From PVC group bacterium (GTDB lineage: Bacteria; Verrucomicrobiota; Kiritimatiellia; CAIKKV01; CAITUY01), in the NCBI GenBank assembly GCA_945870225.1, contig CAMBRF010000022.1:1-54100 (forward strand): a DNA stretch of 54,100 nucleotides, in the 5' to 3' direction. Shown here in pieces: positions 42,301 to 51,240 of the stretch. Positions within the stretch are counted from its first letter, which is position 1, and every line of letters starts with the position of its first letter. Under the pieces are notes generated by a model that worked only from the letters and a program-made list of their open reading frames with translations, had not been told where the DNA came from and did no database searches. Both the position numbers and the translations under genes were made by a program.

Positions 42301-44343
42301 GTGGAAACACTTAACCTTTTGCAGGATCTGGCGATTGTGCTGCTGGTCTCCGGCATGGCGGTCCTGGTCTTCCAGGCTCTCCATCTGCCGCGTGTGGCCG
42401 GCTATATCCTCGCGGGCGTCCTGGTCGGCCCGCATACCCCGCTCATTTCCCTGATCACCGACGAGACGAGCATCCGGACACTCGCCGATATCGGGGTGAT
42501 CTTTCTCATGCTCTCCCTGGGTATGGAGTTCAACCTGCGCCGCCTGTTCAAGGCCGGGTTCTCGGCCCTGGTCACGGCCATCCTGGATGTGACCATCATG
42601 GTGTGGCTGGGGTACCGCCTGGGCCAGTGGCTGGGCTGGACTCCGCTTGAAAGCCTCTTTCTGGGTGCCATCATCTGCGACTCATCCACCACCATCCTGG
42701 GCCGGGTGATCGAGGAAATGGGGTGGGGCCGGGAAAAATTCGCCGGTCTCGTGTTCAGCATCACCCTGGTGGAGGATCTCCTGGCGGTCATCATGATCGT
42801 CCTGCTCAATGGGTTGGTCCTCACCGGTTCGGTCCAGGCCGGGGCGGTAGTCAGCCAGGTATGGCAACTGGGTATTTTCCTGATCGCCGTCATCGTCGGC
42901 GGCATGCTGACCCTCCCGCGGTTCCTGAATTACCTGGCGCGAAAGGGCAGCGATGAACTGGTCATCATGACCACCGTGGGAATTTGTTTCGGTATTACCC
43001 TCGTGGCCGTGCGCCTCCAACTCAGTCTCGCCCTGGGCGCCGTTCTCGTGGGAGCCATCGCGTCCGAGGCGCGGGGTTACCGCCGCCTGTCCGCCCTGAT
43101 CGACCCCCTGCGCTACGTCTTCAGCGCCGTCTTTTTCGTGTCCATCGGCCTGATGCTCGATCCGTCCATCATCGTTCACCATGGCGGGGCCATCCTGCTG
43201 GTGGCCGGCGCCATCGTGATCGGCAAGTTTTTCAACGGCATGATGGGCACGCTGCTGACCGGCCACGACCTCACCACCTCGGTCCGCACGGGTGCAGGGC
43301 TGGCGCAAACCGGCGAGTTCGCCTTCATTATCGCCGCCTTGGGTCTTTCGCTGCACGCCATGGGGGCCCAGGTGTATCAGGTGGGGGTGGCGGCCGCCGT
43401 CCTCTCGATCCTGATCAACCCCTACCTCCTGCGGGCCTCCACCCCCCTGGTCGAGTTTCTCAACGCCCGGGCCATCTTCCGCCCGCTGATCAACGGCTTC
43501 CAAGCCTACAGCCAGTGGAGCGCCCAGATCCGGAAAGGCATGTCACCCGGCCCGATTCGCCGCGCCGTCCGCCGCTCCATGCTGACCCTCCTGATCAACA
43601 TCGCCCTGATCGCCGCCATCTTCGGGATCGCCAGCTTCTTCGGACGACATCAGGCGCTCCTGCCGGCGGGATCGGACTGGTCCCGGCCCCTGTTCACCGC
43701 CGCCTTATGGCTGACTGCCGTCCTGATCGCGCTCCCGCTCTACGCCGCCAGCATCCGGAAGCTCGATGCGCTCGCCATGCTGCTGGCCGAAATCGGCATC
43801 CCCTCCACGGTGGTCGCGGCCTGGGCCCAACCCATGCGCCTGTTTGTGTCCCACGCCATTCTGTTCGGGGGCTGCGTAGGACTGGGACTCATGACCGTGC
43901 TCCTGTCCTCCACCATATTGCCTCCCTTTCATACCCTCCTGATCCTGGCGGGCCTGGTGGCGTTGATCACATGGCAGATGTGGCATTGGCTGTCGATCGT
44001 CTATTCCCGTGCCCAGAATTCCTTGCGGGCCGTCATGCTCGACACAACACCCCGCGCCGGCGAGACAGACCCGTCCTCCCAAGGCGAGTCCCCGGTTGCC
44101 GAACTGCCCGGTCTGGAGATCAAGGCCATGGAAGTCCCCGCGGGGTCCCCGCTGATCGGGCGGCATCTGCGCCAGATCCGGCTCCGCAACCGCACCGGGG
44201 CTTCCGTCGTGGGGATCGAACGCGAGGGACGCCAGATCATGAATCCCGCACCAACCACCATCCTGCAGGTCCGCGACCGTCTCTTTCTGATGGGCAGGCC
44301 CGAGCAGATTGCCGCCTCCCGGAAACTCCTGACGGAGGGCTGA
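42301..44343 (+). CDS. Kef-type monovalent cation:proton antiporter with RCK-C domain
   Basis: A 681-residue CPA2-family transporter: VAGYILAGVLVGPHTPL in helix 2, LADIGVIFLMLSLGMEFNLRRL, CDSSTTILGRVIEEMG, and GLAQTGEFAFIIAALG. About twelve helices (1-380) form the antiporter core. Four more hydrophobic segments (about 430-590) follow, then a TrkA-C/RCK-C domain (about 600-681: IKAMEVPAGSPLIGRHLRQIRLRNRTG). A nucleotide-binding RCK-N domain is not seen between them, unlike KefB/KefC. GTG 42301 is preferred, as upstream codons up to ATG 42220 overlap the divergent gene. Confidence 0.9.
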   Translation: METLNLLQDLAIVLLVSGMAVLVFQALHLPRVAGYILAGVLVGPHTPLISLITDETSIRTLADIGVIFLMLSLGMEFNLRRLFKAGFSALVTAILDVTIMVWLGYRLGQWLGWTPLESLFLGAIICDSSTTILGRVIEEMGWGREKFAGLVFSITLVEDLLAVIMIVLLNGLVLTGSVQAGAVVSQVWQLGIFLIAVIVGGMLTLPRFLNYLARKGSDELVIMTTVGICFGITLVAVRLQLSLALGAVLVGAIASEARGYRRLSALIDPLRYVFSAVFFVSIGLMLDPSIIVHHGGAILLVAGAIVIGKFFNGMMGTLLTGHDLTTSVRTGAGLAQTGEFAFIIAALGLSLHAMGAQVYQVGVAAAVLSILINPYLLRASTPLVEFLNARAIFRPLINGFQAYSQWSAQIRKGMSPGPIRRAVRRSMLTLLINIALIAAIFGIASFFGRHQALLPAGSDWSRPLFTAALWLTAVLIALPLYAASIRKLDALAMLLAEIGIPSTVVAAWAQPMRLFVSHAILFGGCVGLGLMTVLLSSTILPPFHTLLILAGLVALITWQMWHWLSIVYSRAQNSLRAVMLDTTPRAGETDPSSQGESPVAELPGLEIKAMEVPAGSPLIGRHLRQIRLRNRTGASVVGIEREGRQIMNPAPTTILQVRDRLFLMGRPEQIAASRKLLTEG

Positions 44344-44352
44344 CGTCCTCGT

Positions 44353-45309
44353 CTACCTTTGCTGTTCCCATTTCCGGCAGCGCCCGCCGCTCCGGCCGAG
44401 GGTTTGGCCGCCATCGACGATCTCGATGATTTCACAGCGGTTCGCGCAATCCGCGCACCGGAAGCCGCGCGTCGCAATCTCGTGCTCGCACAAACCGTAG
44501 CCGCGGAAGCGGGTGGGGGCCGGGTTGGCTTTCGCCGCGATCAACGCCGCTCCATAGGCGCCCATCACCATACTGTGGCGCGGGATGATCACTTGCGTGT
44601 TGAGCGCCTCGTTGAAGGCCCGGCGAATGCCCTGGTTCGCGCTGACCCCGCCCTGCAACACGACCGGCGGCTTGATCTCCTTCCCGGCACAGACGTTGCC
44701 CAGGAAATTCCGCACCATGGCGTGGCACAACCCCATCACAATATCATGCTGTGCGTGGCCGGTCTGCTGCTTGTGAATCATGTCGGACTCGGCGAACACC
44801 GTGCACCGGCCGGCGATCGTGGTAGGGTCCTGCGAAAGCAGCGCCCGCTCGCTCAATTCCTCGATGGAAAGACTCAGCCGCTTGGCCTGCGAGTCGAGAA
44901 AACTGCCCGTGCCGGCGGCGCAGACCAGATTCATCGCAAAATCGACCACCACCCCGTTCCGCACGATCGTGACCTTGCTGTCCTGTCCGCCGATTTCAAA
45001 AATGGTCTGGAGGTCCGGGTGCAGCTGCAGGGCCGCCCGCGCATGGGCGCTGATCTCGTTCTTCACGATATCCGCCCCCACCACTGCGCCGATCAACGAA
45101 CGGGCGCTGCCGGTTGTGCAAACCCCCGCCACCTCAACCGAATCGCCCAGCGCCGCCTGCATCTCCAGGATCGCCCTCTGGACGGAATGAATGGGATGCC
45201 CCTCCACGCGCCGGTAGGCCGTGAACAGAACTTCCGCCGCCGGATCGATGACCACCACGTTCGTGCTGATCGACCCGACATCAATGCCCAGGTAACCGGT
45301 TGTCTTCAT
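44353..45309 (-). CDS. BadF/HgdC-type ATPase, activator of 2-hydroxyacyl-CoA dehydratase-like enzymes
   Basis: A 318-residue ASKHA-fold ATPase: GIDVGSISTN phosphate-1 loop, GGQDSK, and MGAYGAALIA. Cys130 (CAAGTGSFLD) and Cys169 (GRCTVFAESDM) are the two residues that in HgdC homodimers hold the bridging [4Fe-4S] cluster, with the same 39-residue spacing. The C-terminus adds a Cys-rich tail (CADCANRCEI and GRC), common in the larger activase family. It would use ATP to inject a low-potential electron into its partner encoded just upstream. Last gene of a four-gene operon; start and previous stop overlap. Confidence 0.93.
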   Translation of the reverse strand: MKTTGYLGIDVGSISTNVVVIDPAAEVLFTAYRRVEGHPIHSVQRAILEMQAALGDSVEVAGVCTTGSARSLIGAVVGADIVKNEISAHARAALQLHPDLQTIFEIGGQDSKVTIVRNGVVVDFAMNLVCAAGTGSFLDSQAKRLSLSIEELSERALLSQDPTTIAGRCTVFAESDMIHKQQTGHAQHDIVMGLCHAMVRNFLGNVCAGKEIKPPVVLQGGVSANQGIRRAFNEALNTQVIIPRHSMVMGAYGAALIAAKANPAPTRFRGYGLCEHEIATRGFRCADCANRCEIIEIVDGGQTLGRSGGRCRKWEQQR

Positions 45310-46376
45310 GTTCCGCTCCTCTGCCGATCCCGCAGGATATCCACAAACGCCTCCAGCCGGGTCACCACCCCCACATGGCTGCTGTGCTCGTCAAACGACA
45401 ACTCCAGCACCGGGATCTTCAAATCCTGACTCACCTTGCGCAGGATCGGACGGACGCTGATTTCCGGCATGCAGCCCGTGGGCGCGATGTGGACCACGCC
45501 ATCGTAGCCATCCCTGGCGCAAGCCATGGTGTAGGCCACCGACTCGAGGGCGTGCCCCCCCACCACCGATTTGAGGTACGGCCGCGCCAGCCGCATGAGA
45601 CTGCGACGGGAATCCTTGCTCCACCGGCTGATGTGAAAAATCTTGGCCATCTCGTTCCCGAGCAGAAAGAAATTGCGCACTTCCACGCCCAGGCTCCCCA
45701 GCGTTTCCTCCAGATTATGGTTCAGGTACTTGTCCCGCAGCACCGAGGCTTCACCCAGCAGGCCGACCCGGAGTGGTCGCGCATCGGTCCGCACGGGAAC
45801 CGACTCGAATCGTCCGCGCACGGAGCGGGTCACCGCCAGGATCGATCCCACCGTGCGGGCCTGGTCGAGATCGTTCAGGCAGGTATCCATCACGCGGGTG
45901 GTATCGCCGCCGTGGCGCTCCCGGGCGCGGGTGCGCCAGGCCTGTTCCTCGATCCGGTCCACCGCGCGCACCTTGAAAAAGGCCCGCGCCGAACAGCGCA
46001 GGAAGGCCGCCGGGGTGGGGTCGAAATGCCGGATGAGCGGCGGTTTAATGCCGTCATAGCCCAGCCCGAAGATATGCAGGTTGAGCCCGCGTTCCTTGAG
46101 AATCTTCTGCTGCAGCTCGCGATAGTAACGCAACCGGCAGGTTCCCACGCTGTTGACCATCACCCCGTACTCGACCCCCTCGCGGGCGGCCTGGATGAAG
46201 TGACCGAGGGTCGCCTTGAACGGAAGACAGGCAAACTCCGGCGCGGCTTCCGCGCCCAGGGTCATCATCTCGGGCGTGGTGCTCCGGCTGGTCCAGGGGG
46301 TCACCCGCAGGCACTCGACGGAGGCCGCCAGCGCGATCGAGTAGTTTCCCATGGGGGGCATGGCCAGTGCAGTCAT
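45306..46376 (-). CDS. HgdB/COG3581-like acyl-CoA dehydratase activase-related protein
   Basis: A 356-residue protein of the 2-hydroxyglutaryl-CoA dehydratase D-component superfamily. Candidate cluster ligands are Cys50 (EFACLPFKATLG), Cys80 (SVGTCRLRYY) and the cysteine of HIAPTGCMPEI near residue 305. The tail DEHSSHVGVVTRLEAFVD resembles the end of the preceding fusion protein. In longer family proteins this region is fused to BadF and DUF2229 domains; here they are split over three genes. The activated substrate is unknown and no classical dehydratase pair is present. Confidence 0.87.
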   Translation of the reverse strand: MTALAMPPMGNYSIALAASVECLRVTPWTSRSTTPEMMTLGAEAAPEFACLPFKATLGHFIQAAREGVEYGVMVNSVGTCRLRYYRELQQKILKERGLNLHIFGLGYDGIKPPLIRHFDPTPAAFLRCSARAFFKVRAVDRIEEQAWRTRARERHGGDTTRVMDTCLNDLDQARTVGSILAVTRSVRGRFESVPVRTDARPLRVGLLGEASVLRDKYLNHNLEETLGSLGVEVRNFFLLGNEMAKIFHISRWSKDSRRSLMRLARPYLKSVVGGHALESVAYTMACARDGYDGVVHIAPTGCMPEISVRPILRKVSQDLKIPVLELSFDEHSSHVGVVTRLEAFVDILRDRQRSGT

Positions 46377-46377
46377 C

Positions 46378-48822
46378 TCACCACCTTATTGAGTCCACAA
46401 ACGCCTCAAGGCGCGTTTCAAGTCCGGCCGGCGCCGTATGTTCGTCCATCACCAGGGCCATATAGGGAATTCCCTTGCCCTTGAGAACCTCGCGATAGAA
46501 CTCCATGCTGATCGAATCGCAACCGCAATTGAACGAGGTGAGCTGGATCACGGCGGCGCACCGGGATCGATCCAGGGTCGTCAGGTGGTGGTACATCTTG
46601 CCGCAGGTGTCCCATTTCAAAGGACCTGCCGGAAACGCGCCTTCCCCGAACGGCGTCAGCTCGACATCGATGTCCAGGAGTTTGAGTTTCAGCAGGATCG
46701 GTCCGCTGATGAAGGTGTCATGGAGATGGTAGGGATGGCCGAGCATCAGGATCCGCGCGCGGCCGGGCGGGCCGGACGCCACGGGCGGCTGGCGCGCCGC
46801 CCGCATGGCCGCCAGGGCCTGCGTGGCCGCCTGCTGAATCACCTCGTCACGCGCGCCCAGTTGCCGTCCCAATTCCAGCAGGGACCGCTCAAGGGGAACC
46901 CGGCCTTCGTCAAGGGTCACGCTCAGCACCTTGACGCGATCCCCGAATTGCGCGGCGGCCGTATCCGGCAGGGCTCCGAGTTTGGGGCAGGCGATGTGGC
47001 CCTTGAGCCCTGAAAGAATGCGCGGCACAAACAGCCAGTCCACCCGTCCGATCACCTGCGCCAGATGAGCGTCCAGCAGCTTGAGCGGCAGGCAGTGCTC
47101 CGATTCTGAAATGAGGGCGGCCTGTTCCACCGTCCGACTGGTGGACGGTTCCGACACCCGCACCTTCAGGCCCAGTGCCCGGAAGAAGGTCTCCCACAAG
47201 GCCGGGTAGTAGAAATAGTAGAGCGCACGCGGAATGCCGATGGTGGGCGTTACCGCCACGTCGCCATCCACCACCGCCTTCAGGTCCCCGAAGGCGGCCG
47301 GCCGCAGGTCGCGCAGAATCGCCAGGCTGGCATTCACCGCGGCCTTGGTTGCCATGGGGACTCCGCCGCCATACTCCGCCCACTGTCCCCCCAGCAACAG
47401 GCGTTTCACCGGCGTCTCGGTCCGCGCCAGGTACGCATGAATGTTCTTCCGGGTCGGCTTGTGCCCCATGATCGTCCCGTCGCGGTTTCCGGTGTACCGC
47501 CAGAACGTCACCGGGGTGGCCACTTCCATCACCTCGACATGCTGCCGGAGCCCGGGAATCAGGGCTTGTTCCACGCGATCCAGCAGCGCGTTCGCGTAGT
47601 CCTGTTTCAGGGCGCGATAGGCCTCGCCCCGTTCCAGGCCGGGCCCGGTGCGCCAGTGATTCTCATAGTCCATGGAGACCAGGCACTGGATGAGCAGCGT
47701 TCCCTTGCCGGGCGGGGCCAGGGAGGCATCACGCAACGAAGGCGCCAGCACCGTGAAGGCGGATGTCCGGGGGTCGCCAGAGGTCCGCTCCCCGTAAACG
47801 CCCGACCCGGCCACAGTCAGGCGGGTCATCGCCTCATTCAGGCCCAACGAGGCGGGGTCGCAATCCAGACCCAGATAGATCGAGAAGCTGGAGGGAAAGA
47901 GATCCGCCTCGTGAAGCCGCCGCCGCCAGCGGGCCGGAATACGGGCGCCGGGAATCATCTTCCCGAAAAGGGTCTCAACATCACAGGCCGCCACGACATA
48001 GCGGGATTGAACAGCCTGCCCTGTCGCCAGCCGCACCCCGGCGGCCGAACCCTGATCATCGATCACTATTTCTTTGACGGGATGTCCGGTCAGAACCTGT
48101 CCGCCCGCCGCAGTGATTTTGCGCCCGAGCCAGGCAATGATCTCGCCGCTACCCCCTTTCGGCGGGGCCTGAAAATCGCCCGTGAAGGCGAAGCCCAGCG
48201 GAACGAGAACGGACATCATGGTGTCATCCGAATGAAACAGTTCGAGCAGTTCCCGCGTTTTGAAATACCGTGCCAGCCCTTTTTCCGCCCGGGTGGCCAC
48301 AATCCGGCGGATCGGCCAGACCCAGCGGGTCATCGCCAACCCATGACTCAGTTTCTCGCGCAGGGTCATGGATTTAACCGACCGCATGCGGCGGTCGAGA
48401 AAGAGCATATGGCGCCCCATCTTTTCAGCATCGTCGAACAATGCGGTGAGCCCCTGCTGCTCGTGAGGGAAATCTTGGATCAACCGATCCCGCAACTGGA
48501 GAGGATTGGACGTCAGGAGGTAATCGTGGGCGGCATCCTTGTAGCGGTGAATCTGGCGCAACAATGGATAGTCGGGGCAATCCGATCCAATATGCTGGTG
48601 AATCTGATACACCAGGCCGCCGGGCCGGCACTGGTTGAGCCACTGGATGGAGGTGTCGAAACGAAAGCCGGCCCGTTCAAAGAAATCCAGATAGCCTCCG
48701 GTGCGGGCGGTGGCTTCAAACACTATAACACTTAATCCGGCCTTGGAGAGGAGGGCGGCGGCGGTCATCCCGGCCAGTCCGGCCCCGATCACCACCACAT
48801 CGCAACGGGAGGGCTCAGCCAT
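46378..48822 (-). CDS. Fusion: phytoene-desaturase-like FAD oxidoreductase plus DUF2229 (COG3580) domain
   Basis: An 814-residue fusion. Residues 1-515 form a CrtI/CrtISO-type flavoprotein: VVVIGAGLAGMTAAALLSKAG with Gly13, Gly15 and Gly18, EATARTGG, GGSGEIIAWL, and a C-terminal FAD motif, LLLGGQWAEYGGGVPMATKA. Residues about 525-814 match DUF2229/COG3580: GIPRALYYFYYPALWETFF, then ESEHCLPLKLLDAH, HIACPKLGALP, the TCGKMYHH cysteine and FNCGCDSISMEFY. The latter family accompanies BadF-type activases. The frame is continuous with no sign of assembly error. The start is ATG 48822, coupled to the deacetylase stop. An ATP-activated radical or low-potential electron delivered to the DUF2229 part could serve the flavin reaction; this is inference. 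Confidence 0.88.
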   Translation of the reverse strand: MAEPSRCDVVVIGAGLAGMTAAALLSKAGLSVIVFEATARTGGYLDFFERAGFRFDTSIQWLNQCRPGGLVYQIHQHIGSDCPDYPLLRQIHRYKDAAHDYLLTSNPLQLRDRLIQDFPHEQQGLTALFDDAEKMGRHMLFLDRRMRSVKSMTLREKLSHGLAMTRWVWPIRRIVATRAEKGLARYFKTRELLELFHSDDTMMSVLVPLGFAFTGDFQAPPKGGSGEIIAWLGRKITAAGGQVLTGHPVKEIVIDDQGSAAGVRLATGQAVQSRYVVAACDVETLFGKMIPGARIPARWRRRLHEADLFPSSFSIYLGLDCDPASLGLNEAMTRLTVAGSGVYGERTSGDPRTSAFTVLAPSLRDASLAPPGKGTLLIQCLVSMDYENHWRTGPGLERGEAYRALKQDYANALLDRVEQALIPGLRQHVEVMEVATPVTFWRYTGNRDGTIMGHKPTRKNIHAYLARTETPVKRLLLGGQWAEYGGGVPMATKAAVNASLAILRDLRPAAFGDLKAVVDGDVAVTPTIGIPRALYYFYYPALWETFFRALGLKVRVSEPSTSRTVEQAALISESEHCLPLKLLDAHLAQVIGRVDWLFVPRILSGLKGHIACPKLGALPDTAAAQFGDRVKVLSVTLDEGRVPLERSLLELGRQLGARDEVIQQAATQALAAMRAARQPPVASGPPGRARILMLGHPYHLHDTFISGPILLKLKLLDIDVELTPFGEGAFPAGPLKWDTCGKMYHHLTTLDRSRCAAVIQLTSFNCGCDSISMEFYREVLKGKGIPYMALVMDEHTAPAGLETRLEAFVDSIRW

Positions 48823-49697
48823 CAGGGCCCCCCCCTTGGCGAGACCGGGTGCGTCACGCACTGACACAGCACCGCATCGGCCATCAGATCCTGGCGGTCG
48901 AAAAAGGGCCGGGCCGGAACGTGAAAGCCTACGCGTTGCGCTTCTTCAACCAGGATGTGCAGATAGTCGGTCATATGCCGCGCCGTGTAGGGGTTGACAT
49001 CGTGGAAGTTCAGCACCACATCCACCGGTTCATCAGGTGACACACGGGTTACACTCTGCCGGTAGAGGGTGGTCAATCCTTCCCGGATATGGCTGCGCCG
49101 CCGGAGGCTGCCGTTATAGCCGTAGATCACTCCGTCCCGCGCGCGGATATCCGCCATCAGCATGTGCAAGCCGAGTTCCTTGTAGATCCGCCGGGTGGTC
49201 AGATTGCAGGCGCCGAACGGGGGGCGGATGAAAAAAGGGTCCGCCCCTGTGATCTCCCGCAGAAGGGACTTGGCGTCCAGAAGGGAGCGGACCAGTTCAT
49301 TGGTGGAGACCTGCGTGTGATCAATATGCCCGCGCAGGGAGGTGCTGTGCAACCCGAGGAGGTGGCCCTCCGCATGGATGCGGCGCATCACGTCACGGCC
49401 CTGGGGCGTCCCGCCGCCGCGCGGGTGTCCGGTCTGGACAAAGAAGAGGGCCTTGATGCCGGGCTGGAGAGCGTTGGTGGCGAGCTGGTCGAGAATCTGG
49501 AGGGTGGGGTTGGGCTCCTTGATGCTCGGTCCGTCATCGAAGGTCAGCAGAAACCGGATGGAAGGAGGATCTGCGGGCGGGGTGGGGGGCACGGAGCGAC
49601 AGGAGACCAGCAGAGGCAGAAGAACCGCCGGCACGAAAATATACAGCAGCGCCTTGGCTGCGGCTTGATTATCCACCATAACAATACCCGATATCAT
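48822..49697 (-). CDS. Polysaccharide deacetylase lipoprotein (NodB domain, CE4)
   Basis: A protein of up to 291 residues (ATG 49679 is an alternative start) with a lipoprotein signal ending in LLVSC. The NodB domain has all main motifs: TFDDGPS with the catalytic and metal Asp pair, the HST...H metal site (GLHSTSLRGHIDH), RPPFGACN, and a late VLNFHD motif with His. It would remove N- or O-acetyl groups from a surface polymer or peptidoglycan outside the cytoplasm. It is the first gene of the operon with the oxidoreductase-DUF2229 fusion, overlapping it by one base, an unexpected pairing of envelope and redox functions. Confidence 0.88.
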   Translation of the reverse strand: MISGIVMVDNQAAAKALLYIFVPAVLLPLLVSCRSVPPTPPADPPSIRFLLTFDDGPSIKEPNPTLQILDQLATNALQPGIKALFFVQTGHPRGGGTPQGRDVMRRIHAEGHLLGLHSTSLRGHIDHTQVSTNELVRSLLDAKSLLREITGADPFFIRPPFGACNLTTRRIYKELGLHMLMADIRARDGVIYGYNGSLRRRSHIREGLTTLYRQSVTRVSPDEPVDVVLNFHDVNPYTARHMTDYLHILVEEAQRVGFHVPARPFFDRQDLMADAVLCQCVTHPVSPRGGP

Positions 49698-49865
49698 TTA
49701 GCACGGATGGCCTTATGGGACGCCAGTGTTTTTGTTTGCCTCCCCAAAACGGCGAGGATTCAGAATTCGAGCCCCCTTGTATTCGGAGATGACCGGGTAT
49801 TCAGGCGACCGCTTCTTTGAGTTTTTCTGTGCGCGGGCTGCCTCGCGCATCGCCTCAGAAAGCCG

Positions 49866-49939
49866 TGGTTGCCGGACTAGGATTCGAACCTAGACAAGCA
49901 GATTCAGAATCTGCTGTGCTACCATTACACCATCCGGCA
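49866..49939 (-). tRNA. tRNA-Gln (anticodon CTG), CCA encoded
   Basis: Read on the minus strand from 49939: acceptor TGCCGGA pairs over 7 bp with TCCGGCA, discriminator A and an encoded CCA follow. The anticodon arm is GCAGA-TTCTGAA-TCTGC, giving anticodon CTG (reads CAG). The T arm is CTAGG-TTCGAAT-CCTAG. Length is 74 with CCA. Confidence 0.95.
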
Positions 49940-50079
49940 GAGAAAGGCTTTCCAAGAGCATCAAAACGGGGCGTAGAATAATGGAAACCCGACCAGAATG
50001 GCAAGCCCGCAAAAACCATTTGACTCCCGGTGTTTGATGGGTAACCCTCAAACCCGGTAATTGAAACACGAGGGGCGGC

Positions 50080-51240
50080 ATGAAAATCGGAATCATCGGG
50101 GCGGGGCATGCGGGTGTGGAAGCGGCACGGGTGGCGGCGGCGGCCGGAGCTGAAGTCACCCTTTTTTCCAATGAGTCCGTCCTGCCTTATTTCCGCCCGC
50201 GCCTGGTGGCCCTCGCCTTTGGCCAGACCGCTCCCGACAGCCTCGGCATCAAACCGGCCGGGTGGTACTCCGATAACCACATCGATCTGATTCTGGACGC
50301 CGAGGTATCCGCACTGGATGCCGCCACACGCACGGTCACGGTTCACGGGGCAAAGCGGACCTTTGATGGACTCATCCTGACGACGGGGTCCAAGCCGGTA
50401 CAGCCTCCCTTTGTTTCAACCTTGCGCGGCTCGCGGGTGCTGCCGCTGTGGGATATGGCCCATGCACTGATGATCCGGGACAAGCTGGTCAAGGCCGGCC
50501 ATTGCGCGGTTGTCGGCGGCGGGATCCTGGGTATCGAAGCGGCACTGCGGGCGAGGGAGATCGGCATGTCCGTGACCCTGATCGAGCGGGTCGGACGCCT
50601 GATGCCTTCGCAGTTCGGGGCCCGCGCCTCGGACGTCCTCCGGAAACAGCTTGAGGACAAGGGGGTGGAGGTGCGGCTGGCCCGCTCGGTGACGCAGGCG
50701 GAAACGACCGAGTCACACGTGGATATTCATCTCGACGATGGCTCCGTCCTGTCGGCGGCGTTCTGCCTGGTGTCGATTGGAACCCGTCCTTATGCTGGAC
50801 TGGCCTCGGCCGGGGGAATCGCCCTCCGGCGCGGGGTAATGGTGGACCCCACGCTGAAAACATCAGCGCCCAACCTTTATGCGGCGGGTGATGTCATCGA
50901 GTTTGAGGGCGTCAGCCGTTCGTCGGTGCGCGAAGCCACGGCACAGGGAAAGCTGGCCGGTGAAAATGTGGTGGCCGCGTTGCAGGGTAAAGAAGGCACA
51001 CGGTTTGAACCGCTGTTGCTGCCGCTGACGTTCAAGGCTGGTGATTTTGAACTGTGCGCGCTGGGGGCACCCGGCGGGGAGGGGCTCGAAGAGCAGGTAC
51101 TCGATGTGCCCGTGGAATCCGCGTTCCGCGCCCTGATCCGCCATCAGGGCGCCCTGGTCGGAGTCCAGATGGTCGGCACTCGTGCCGGCCTGGATGACTT
51201 TGCGCGTCAGGTTGTACGGATGAACAAGCCTGCCCCGTGA
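50080..51240 (+). CDS. FAD/NAD(P)-dependent oxidoreductase (rubredoxin/nitrite reductase-type)
   Basis: A 386-residue two-Rossmann flavoprotein: [20 protein letters not shown] at the N-terminus binds FAD, the ATG-type motif is LILTTGSKP, CAVVGGGILGIEAALRAREIG near residue 147 binds NAD(P)H, and NLYAAGDVIEFEG is the second FAD motif. No redox disulfide or Fe-S motif is seen. It belongs to the class-I NADH:rubredoxin/ferredoxin reductase group; the acceptor is unknown. The radical SAM gene overlaps its stop (GTGA), so it might supply electrons to that enzyme. Confidence 0.9.
   Translation: MKIGIIGAGHAGVEAARVAAAAGAEVTLFSNESVLPYFRPRLVALAFGQTAPDSLGIKPAGWYSDNHIDLILDAEVSALDAATRTVTVHGAKRTFDGLILTTGSKPVQPPFVSTLRGSRVLPLWDMAHALMIRDKLVKAGHCAVVGGGILGIEAALRAREIGMSVTLIERVGRLMPSQFGARASDVLRKQLEDKGVEVRLARSVTQAETTESHVDIHLDDGSVLSAAFCLVSIGTRPYAGLASAGGIALRRGVMVDPTLKTSAPNLYAAGDVIEFEGVSRSSVREATAQGKLAGENVVAALQGKEGTRFEPLLLPLTFKAGDFELCALGAPGGEGLEEQVLDVPVESAFRALIRHQGALVGVQMVGTRAGLDDFARQVVRMNKPAP

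Noticed and set aside
42984..44429. A 481-residue alternative frame in the antiporter gene
   Set aside because: Arg/Pro/His-rich, without motifs, fully inside the Kef-type coding sequence.
44353..46376. A complete 2-hydroxyacyl-CoA dehydratase system
   Set aside because: Only activase-type and single HgdB-like genes are present; no dehydratase alpha/beta pair or CoA-transferase is nearby.
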